Assembly (NCBI GenBank): GCA_900543705.1 | Contig: UQSL01000077.1 | Coordinates: forward strand, 1-8,948 | Length of the DNA stretch: 8,948 nt | Origin: an uncultured Oscillospiraceae bacterium | Lineage (GTDB): Bacteria; Bacillota; Clostridia; Oscillospirales; Ruminococcaceae | Direction of reading: 5' to 3' | Shown: positions 1 through 4,103 of the stretch, piece by piece | Layout: the number at the start of each line of letters is the position of its first letter | How positions within the stretch are numbered: the first letter of the stretch is position 1 | Made by a program: the position numbers and the translations under genes | The notes under the pieces: generated by a model | Database searches by the model: none | The model's input: the letters and a program-made list of their open reading frames with translations, nothing else | Told to the model about the DNA's origin: nothing

Positions 1-438
1 GGGGGAGGAGCAGCGCGTTATTGAGGAACACGTTTTTTTTTTTTGAAGCTGAACAAAAGTGTCTCTTGCCCCGCCTCTCCGGCAGCTGACGACAGCGGCC
101 CCCAGTTTCGTTGAAAAGGAATCCTTTGCATAGAAAACGCGGTCTAGGAAAGCGGAGCAGGCGCCCGCCGCGCTGGCATAATGGACGGGAGCGCCGATGA
201 CGACGGCATCGCTTTCATGGATGAGATCAATGCACTCATTGACGCCGTCCTCCTCAAAGACGCAGTGCCCTTTGCCTGCACACCGCCCGCAGGCGATACA
301 ACTGCGGATTGGCTGATTGCCAATGTGGAACATCTGTGTTTTTATCCCGTGTTTGTTCAATTGTCCCGCAACCTCTGATAGGGCGGTATAGGTACAGCCG
401 TGCGCCCTCGGGCTACCATTGATGAGCAGTACTTTCAT
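1..438 (-). CDS. Iron-sulfur flavoprotein / NADPH-dependent FMN reductase family, partial (3' end off the left edge)
   Basis: This is the N-terminal 146 residues of a cytoplasmic flavodoxin-fold redox protein. The start MKVLLINGSPR is the FMN phosphate-binding loop of the family. A compact cysteine cluster, C47-x2-C50-x2-C53-x5-C59, matches the 4Fe-4S motif of the Isf-type iron-sulfur flavoproteins. GAPVHYAS (about 82-89) and VVSCRRGGA (about 116-124) are also typical of the family. Such proteins pass electrons between FMN/Fe-S and unknown partners; the substrate here cannot be told. The ATG at 438 has GGAGG at 446-450, seven bases away. After about residue 131 the expected C-terminal half breaks down at a run of 12 A (minus strand, 33-44). 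The given frame reads QKKKTCSS, while another frame reads a more family-like NVFLNNA, so a frameshift or a sequencing indel is likely. Family members are usually about 180-200 residues long, so the C-terminus lies outside the window. The family call is firm; the integrity of the gene is uncertain. Confidence 0.85.
   Translation of the reverse strand, partial: MKVLLINGSPRAHGCTYTALSEVAGQLNKHGIKTQMFHIGNQPIRSCIACGRCAGKGHCVFEEDGVNECIDLIHESDAVVIGAPVHYASAAGACSAFLDRVFYAKDSFSTKLGAAVVSCRRGGARDTFVQLQKKKTCSSITRCSSP
33..44. repeat. 12-base homopolymer (T12 on plus, A12 on minus) in the flavoprotein gene
   Basis: Twelve consecutive T on the plus strand, read as A on the coding strand, lie just where the flavoprotein stops resembling its family. 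Ten or thirteen A would restore the alternative frame. The tract is either a slippage site with a real mutation or an assembly/sequencing length error near the sequence end. Confidence 0.9.
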
Positions 439-711
439 ATTGAATCCTCCAAATCATCAAATTTCTGTAACCATTTGTATTTTGTGATATCCATGTAGTT
501 GAGCAGGCGGCAGGTGCCTCCATCCGGCCATTTGATCCTGCTTATACAGGCTTCCGCCCAAACATCCATGTATTGGTTGTGAATCTCCTTTGTGCTCTTT
601 GCATCCTTCTGAGGCCCTAAGTTCGCCAAGCCCTATAAAACCATAAAATTCCCCGCCTGCAAGGAGCGCGCATTGGATAAAAGAACGTGCCCCCGTCTTA
701 TTGAGATCCTT
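435..711 (-). pseudogene. Degenerate GAF + PAS remnant of a sensor protein
   Basis: Two pieces in different frames read in the same direction. The first (about 711-622) encodes a stretch including ARSFIQCALL and GGEFYGFIGL. It resembles the middle of GAF domains in clostridial PAS/GAF/GGDEF proteins and is preceded in frame by a stop at 714-712. The second (632-435, following a TAG stop at 635-633) encodes KEIHNQYMDVW, then WPDGGTCRLLNYMDITKYK. That is the end of a PAS domain with its characteristic DIT linker, and it stops after DDLEDSI. No start codon plus ribosome site covers both pieces, and the rest of the parent protein is missing. I infer a deleted second sensor/cyclase gene, possibly a paralogue of the neighbouring cyclase. 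Its final TGA overlaps the flavoprotein ATG as ATGA, and the flavoprotein ribosome site lies inside it. The alternative is a small expressed TTG-started peptide of 64 residues. The family resemblance is from memory, not from a search. Confidence 0.55.
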
Positions 712-755
712 TCAAGGGAAAGCTTTCAATCACGTAACCATACTGGGTGTCATCA

Positions 756-2834
756 TTAATCCGTAATGTTGTCAGAATAATTGTGATGAAGCAGGGATTC
801 ATCTTGTGTATCATCGTCGGGCAGCTGCTGGGCCAGGGTTTCCCGGTAGACATCTACCTGATTTTTTCCGGAATGCTTGGCATGATAAAGGGCAGAATCC
901 GCCCGCTGATACAGGGTGTTAAAATGAGTGCCATGTTTGGGAGAAAAGGCGATTCCAATGGAGCAGGAGAGAATGCCCTCCCTTCCCAGGGAAGAGTATA
1001 CGGTACGCATGGTATCGCAAACCTGCTGTGCTTTTTTTACCGGCAGACTTTCATCCGGGATGTTCTGTAAGTAGATGATGAATTCATCTCCGCCGAGCCT
1101 GCCGACAATATCCTCCTTGCGGAACAGCCCCATCAGCTTACAGGCAAGCTCGGAAAGCACGGCATCCCCATAGACATGTCCATAAGTATCGTTTATCTGC
1201 TTGAAATCATCGATGTCCAGCATCAAAAGTGCACCGAGATTTCCATTCTTGGCGGTCTGCAACAGGCCTTGTTCCATACGCAACACACAGGCGGCCCGGT
1301 TGTACAGTCCGGTCAGTGGATCAATTTCCGCTTTTTTACGTAATTCCTCTTCCCGGGCCTTCTCCTCATCAATATTTTTGATATAGAGAAAGGCATGGAC
1401 TTCCCCGTCGTCTGTTTTGATCAGGTAGGCACTGCACCGGACCCAAACATATTCATTGGTATCGTTTAAGCGCTGGTATTCGCATAGTACCTCCCGTTTT
1501 CCTCTCTCAAAGGTTTCTAGAAGGGAGGACAGATTAAAAATAGCTTTCATCTTTTCCCTATGAAGCGGGAAAACCAGTTTTTCCGCTGCTGTCTCCACCA
1601 GAGTGGAATACTTTTCATCGGGAAGCCCGTGTAAAGGGCACAGACTGTTAGTATCCACGTGGAGCAGGATGTTCTTGCTCAAGTTCACTTCATATGTACC
1701 GATGGCGTCCGAAGTAAGGGAGGCACGGTACTTGTGTTCCTGATTGTACAGTTCTTCCAGATCCTTTTGGTGGGTGATGTCGCGGGTAACGCCGATTGCA
1801 CGCAAAGGAGTTCCCTCGGCATCATAAATGGTATTAGCGCTCAGCTTCAACCACCGGTAAGTATTTTCTTTGGACTTGGCTTGGATTTCACAGGATGGGA
1901 GTTTCTGCCCGCTGCGGGAAGCTTCAAAGGCCTGAAATAAAGCCTTTTTCGAATCCGGATGAATAAGCCCCTGTTCAAATAAAGACCAGGGTGCACCGGC
2001 AAACACACTGCCCGGCCCTCCGGTTTCGAGAGCCGTCCTTCCGTTGGCATTGAGCAGATTGAGTTTTTTACTGAAAAAGTCGTATTCCCAAATGGAATTG
2101 TCGGTTTGCTCAAGCACCGCTTTGTAGCGTTCCTCACTGATTTTGAGCTGCTGTTGGGTTTCCAAAAGCTCGGTAATATCCGTGGAAACGCTGACATATC
2201 CCGTTTCCTCACCAGAAGCGGAAATGAGGGGGCTGAAGATGACTCGGAAGGAATGCCCGTCTACATCACGCAGGATGGCACCGGAATCTCCGCGCTGATA
2301 ACGCTGAAAACAGCAGTTTTCCGTATGGCAAAAGGGAGTCTGAAAAGATGAACAGGGTTTTCCGTGATAATTTTCTCCGAGTGGATAGGCTTTGCGCGCA
2401 GCCTTGTTTAGAAAGGTAAGATTCAATGCTTTATCCGTAATAATGACGGGATTGGTCATGGAATCAAGAATGCTCTTATAATATCCGTCCAGCGTATAGT
2501 AACAGGAAGCGTTAAAGAGTTCACAGTAGTAAGTGTCGACCCCATTCTCCTGCACCATGGTGCAAGTGTCATGAATCCACGAGGTATTCCCATCTTTTTT
2601 TAAAACCCTGTAGTCAGCGATAATCTCTGTGTTTGGGGCCGGAGAAGGATAGAAAGCGGCTTTAACCCGCGCCAGATCCTCCGGACAAATAAGCCGGTAA
2701 AAGCTGTTGTCAAGCATTGTGGAGAGTTCTTCTCTGGAATAACCCAGCAGATTTAAAAAACGATCGGAAAGGTAGAGGATGTCGCAGGTTTCATTCGCAA
2801 GGCATTTTTGGACACCGATAAAAAGATTTTCCAT
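756..2834 (-). CDS. Multi-PAS sensor diguanylate cyclase (GGDEF)
   Basis: This 692-residue protein should make cyclic di-GMP from two GTP. Four PAS-like sensor units come first: about 1-112, 118-228 (ending VSTDITE), 233-355 (ending VTRDITH) and 365-492 (ending IKNIDEEK). A short charged helix leads into the GGDEF domain (about 503-665). That domain carries DPLTGLYNR (505-513), DIDDFKQINDTYGH (540-553) and the intact catalytic RLGGDEF with GGDEF at 581-585. An RKED at 572-575, five residues before GGDEF, fits the RxxD inhibitory site, so product inhibition is expected. No EAL domain, signal peptide or membrane helix is visible, so the protein should be cytoplasmic. PAS2 contains a cysteine cluster (C161, C169, C174, C175). 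The ATG at 2834 has AAGGAG at 2842-2847. The gene stands alone behind its own promoter; the remnant and the flavoprotein follow on the same strand with no clear terminator between. The signal sensed is unknown. Confidence 0.93.
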   Translation of the reverse strand: MENLFIGVQKCLANETCDILYLSDRFLNLLGYSREELSTMLDNSFYRLICPEDLARVKAAFYPSPAPNTEIIADYRVLKKDGNTSWIHDTCTMVQENGVDTYYCELFNASCYYTLDGYYKSILDSMTNPVIITDKALNLTFLNKAARKAYPLGENYHGKPCSSFQTPFCHTENCCFQRYQRGDSGAILRDVDGHSFRVIFSPLISASGEETGYVSVSTDITELLETQQQLKISEERYKAVLEQTDNSIWEYDFFSKKLNLLNANGRTALETGGPGSVFAGAPWSLFEQGLIHPDSKKALFQAFEASRSGQKLPSCEIQAKSKENTYRWLKLSANTIYDAEGTPLRAIGVTRDITHQKDLEELYNQEHKYRASLTSDAIGTYEVNLSKNILLHVDTNSLCPLHGLPDEKYSTLVETAAEKLVFPLHREKMKAIFNLSSLLETFERGKREVLCEYQRLNDTNEYVWVRCSAYLIKTDDGEVHAFLYIKNIDEEKAREEELRKKAEIDPLTGLYNRAACVLRMEQGLLQTAKNGNLGALLMLDIDDFKQINDTYGHVYGDAVLSELACKLMGLFRKEDIVGRLGGDEFIIYLQNIPDESLPVKKAQQVCDTMRTVYSSLGREGILSCSIGIAFSPKHGTHFNTLYQRADSALYHAKHSGKNQVDVYRETLAQQLPDDDTQDESLLHHNYSDNITD

Positions 2835-2866
2835 GCAGTTTCTCCTTTCCCTACCATAAGCATTGT

Positions 2867-2895
2867 TTTATATAGTCTTATTTTACTGTTTTAAA
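2867..2895 (-). promoter_or_regulatory. Candidate sigma-A promoter of the diguanylate cyclase gene
   Basis: On the minus strand a TTTAAA -35 (2890-2895) and a TATAAA -10 (2867-2872) are separated by 17 bases, 33 bases upstream of the cyclase ATG. The -35 is weak (four of six matches) and the region is AT-rich, so a chance match is possible. The plus-strand stretch 2896-2971 shows nothing else convincing. Confidence 0.45.
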
Positions 2896-2971
2896 GGAAA
2901 GATTACAAGGAAAATACAACATTTTATATGAGTGGAAATGCAGAATTTTAGGAGAAAACGATGGATTTCAC

Positions 2972-3008
2972 AAAAAAGGACTCCAGGAGAGTGGTTTTTC
3001 CTGGAGTC
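2972..3008 (-). terminator. Intrinsic terminator (third of three in a row)
   Basis: A perfect 10-bp stem, 2979-2988 with 2999-3008 (GACTCCAGGA / TCCTGGAGTC), has a 10-base loop. On the minus strand it is followed by six T (2972-2977). It would end any transcript coming from the tRNA side before it reaches the cyclase gene. Confidence 0.85.
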
Positions 3009-3097
3009 TCTTGTGTCTTGTCTATAAGAAGAATATGCCGTGCCAAATGATTGGGAACCTAGCCAGTGGGTTATGGCGGCTCCCGTTGTGGGGATAC
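3009..3097. other. Structure-rich intergenic segment between two terminators, possible small RNA
   Basis: About 90 bases bounded on both sides by minus-strand terminators, with no supported gene. Short complementary arms are visible, for example AGCC/GGCT within a GGGA...TCCC frame (about 3044-3084), and GCCG near 3034 with CGGC near 3078. Read on the minus strand, it could be the body of a small RNA ending at the 2972-3008 terminator. I see no convincing promoter of its own and cannot assign it to a known RNA family; a 6S-like RNA was considered but not established. Confidence 0.3.
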
Positions 3098-3128
3098 AAA
3101 AAAGCCCACGGGATTTTTCTGTGGGCTT
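3098..3128 (-). terminator. Intrinsic terminator (second of three in a row)
   Basis: An 8-bp stem, 3102-3109 with 3121-3128 (AAGCCCAC / GTGGGCTT), has an 11-base loop. On the minus strand the stem runs into a T tract (3098-3103). On the plus strand the hairpin is followed by GGGTTG rather than T, so it acts on the minus strand. Confidence 0.8.
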
Positions 3129-3176
3129 GGGTTGCGTTGACAAAAAGATATCAGCCCTAGATGCAAATAAAAACCA

Positions 3177-3218
3177 AAATAAAAACTGAGCCCAAACGCA
3201 AATTGCGTCCAGACTCAG
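3177..3218 (-). terminator. Intrinsic terminator of tRNA-Thr
   Basis: Starting two bases past the tRNA 3' end, a 14-bp stem (including G-U pairs) forms between 3186-3199 and 3205-3218. It is closed outside by CTGAG/CTCAG and has a five-base loop. On the minus strand it is followed by TTTTTATTTT. Position and tail fit termination of the tRNA transcript. Confidence 0.85.
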
Positions 3219-3220
3219 TC

Positions 3221-3296
3221 TGGAGCTACTGGTCGGACTCGAACCGACGGCCTGCGCATTACGAATGCGCTGCTCTACCAACTGAGCCACAGTAGC
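3221..3296 (-). tRNA. tRNA-Thr (anticodon CGT)
   Basis: A 76-base cloverleaf. The acceptor stem is a perfect 7-bp pair, GCTACTG with CAGTAGC, followed by discriminator T and an encoded CCA (3223-3221). The D arm carries GGCTCAGTTGGTAGAGC. The anticodon stem GCGCA/TGCGC encloses the loop TTCGTAA, putting anticodon CGT at 3263-3261, which reads ACG (Thr). The T arm contains GGTTCGAGTCC. It is a single tRNA with its own promoter and terminator, not part of a visible tRNA cluster. A protein-like reading containing VAQLVEQR in this region is the usual artefact of translating a tRNA gene. Confidence 0.97.
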
Positions 3297-3342
3297 ATAT
3301 TGTAAGACAGGGATGACCATACTCTAAAAAGTTACAATCAAT

Positions 3343-3370
3343 ATTATAACAAGAAAAAATGGATAGTCAA
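3343..3370 (-). promoter_or_regulatory. Promoter of tRNA-Thr
   Basis: On the minus strand TTGACT (3365-3370) and a perfect TATAAT (3343-3348) are separated by 16 bases. The start would fall near 3336, giving a leader of about 40 bases that is removed when the tRNA matures. This is one of the two best promoter matches in the window, as expected for a stable RNA gene. Confidence 0.8.
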
Positions 3371-3373
3371 GAT

Positions 3374-3392
3374 GTTTTTTCTCGGAAAAAAC
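3374..3392. repeat. Perfect inverted repeat between divergent promoters
   Basis: GTTTTTTC (3374-3381) and GAAAAAAC (3385-3392) are perfect reverse complements around a three-base centre, TCG. The repeat fits exactly between the -35 box of the tRNA promoter (3365-3370) and that of the rightward promoter (3396-3401). It could be an operator or an A-tract upstream element that strengthens both promoters; no binding protein can be named. Confidence 0.6.
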
Positions 3393-3395
3393 GGA

Positions 3396-3424
3396 TTTAC
3401 TTGACACCCCTATTATAGTATAAT
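3396..3424 (+). promoter_or_regulatory. Promoter of the small membrane-protein gene
   Basis: TTTACT (3396-3401) and a perfect TATAAT (3419-3424) lie 17 bases apart. A better-looking TTGACA (3401-3406) is only 12 bases from the TATAAT, too close to be its partner. The start would be near 3431, giving a leader of about 57 bases with a small hairpin (ACAGC 3456-3460 / GCTGT 3467-3471) just before the ribosome site. Confidence 0.6.
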
Positions 3425-3487
3425 AAGAACTCGAACAATCGTCAATTTCGTCGACACAGCGGTTAGGCTGTAAAGGGAGGATTCCAC

Positions 3488-3847
3488 ATGGTAGTAGAAT
3501 GCGTGACAACAGCGGCGATCATTATTTTGATGGCGTTTATCTTCCTGCGGGCCGGGCGCACCAACTATTCCGTTGCAACCCTGCCGCTTGCTACGGTTCC
3601 GGCTTTCCATGTCATAGCAACCTGGTGCGCAAAATACTTTGCAAGCCTCCTTGGTACCCGGCTCGGCCTTGTGATTATCTGTGCGGACCTGTTGGCGCTT
3701 GTCATCTCCTGTATTTTGTATGGGGTGTTTGCCAACACGCTTTCCTCCAAACGCTCCAGGAAGACTTATCTAATCTGCTGCGGCGCTTTCTCGTTGATTT
3801 TTACCTTTATCCTCATCCGCGGCGTCGTGGACAGGCATCTGGTCTGA
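3488..3847 (+). CDS. Small membrane protein with four predicted helices, function unknown
   Basis: I do not recognise this 119-residue protein. It is strongly hydrophobic, with likely membrane helices at about 4-20, 28-52, 59-81 and 93-111. The loops are short: RAGRTNY follows helix 1 and the basic SSKRSRK (86-92) lies between helices 3 and 4. By the positive-inside rule the basic loop points to the cytoplasm. There are five cysteines (5, 47, 65, 75 and the pair 97-98 counted as one site) and one in-membrane aspartate (D67), but no recognisable catalytic motif. The ATG at 3488 is supported by GGGAGG at 3475-3480, seven bases away, and by a promoter upstream. It has its own terminator and is therefore probably a single-gene unit rather than part of the rpoBC operon. 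An overlapping ORF in another frame (from 3499) is a shadow: it has no ribosome site and its composition is unlike a membrane protein. That this gene is real is fairly sure; its role is not known. Confidence 0.8.
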   Translation: MVVECVTTAAIIILMAFIFLRAGRTNYSVATLPLATVPAFHVIATWCAKYFASLLGTRLGLVIICADLLALVISCILYGVFANTLSSKRSRKTYLICCGAFSLIFTFILIRGVVDRHLV

Positions 3848-3874
3848 TGGAAATAGCAAAATAAAATAGAAAGA

Positions 3875-3920
3875 AAAGGGCAAGTACAAGCAAAAAATGC
3901 TTGACTTTGCCCTTTATTTG
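3875..3920 (+). terminator. Intrinsic terminator of the membrane-protein gene
   Basis: The outer 9-bp stem pairs AAAGGGCAA (3875-3883) with TTGCCCTTT (3907-3915). A three-base internal mismatch follows, then an inner 5-bp stem pairs CAAGC (3887-3891) with GCTTG (3899-3903) around an A-rich loop. The exit side is TTTATTTG. Its 3' arm contains the -35 box of the rpoB promoter. Confidence 0.75.
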
Positions 3921-3929
3921 CCGTATACT
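3901..3929 (+). promoter_or_regulatory. Likely rpoBC promoter
   Basis: TTGACT (3901-3906), a 17-base spacer and TATACT (3924-3929) give near-consensus sigma-A spacing, with a start near 3936. A second -10-like TATAAT at 3932-3937 lacks a properly spaced -35 box. The promoter overlaps the terminator of the gene before it. Confidence 0.7.
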
Positions 3930-3935
3930 ATTATA

Positions 3936-4103
3936 ATGTATCAAAATGGACAAACACGCCTTCTGGAAATAATGGTATTATAGCACATGGGATACAAAAA
4001 CACAAGACCTAAAATGCAAAAAACCGGAGCGGGGATACAGCCCAGTCTCAGTGTTTTGCGTTGTGTCGGACTGCAAATAGATTGAATGGAGTGAATTAAG
4101 CCT
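3936..4103 (+). promoter_or_regulatory. rpoB 5' leader, about 165 bases, possible alternative folds
   Basis: No gene is visible between the predicted start of transcription and rpoB. TTTTGC (4054-4059) can pair either with GCAAAA upstream (4016-4021) or, in part, with GCAAA downstream (4073-4077). CAGTC (4043-4047) can pair with GACTG (4069-4073). These folds exclude one another, but each is short. No known riboswitch or T-box core is seen. The rpoB ribosome site GGAG (4088-4091) follows. Confidence 0.35.

Noticed and set aside
181..378. Plus-strand ORF of 65 codons
   Set aside because: Antisense to the flavoprotein N-terminus; no ribosome site.
2961..3050. 29-codon plus-strand ORF (MDFTKKDSRR...) with AGGAG six bases upstream
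   Set aside because: It runs through the terminator hairpin of the other strand, has no promoter that I can support, and the peptide has no recognisable character. Chance is the simpler explanation, although the ribosome site is good.
2972..3128. 6S RNA or another named non-coding RNA
   Set aside because: No long two-arm closing stem with a central bulge could be traced, and no family-specific core was recognised. It is left as an unassigned structured segment.
2883..3320. Minus-strand open frame of 145 codons over the tRNA
   Set aside because: It runs through tRNA-Thr and all three terminators; its VAQLVEQR-like part is a well-known translation artefact of tRNA genes.
3401..3424. TTGACA/TATAAT promoter pair
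   Set aside because: The two boxes are only 12 bases apart, too close for sigma-A; TTTACT at 3396-3401 gives the proper 17-base spacing.
3499..3864. Plus-strand ORF of 121 codons overlapping the membrane protein in another frame
   Set aside because: No ribosome site and cysteine/proline-rich composition. The overlapping frame has the ribosome site and a coherent four-helix hydrophobic pattern.
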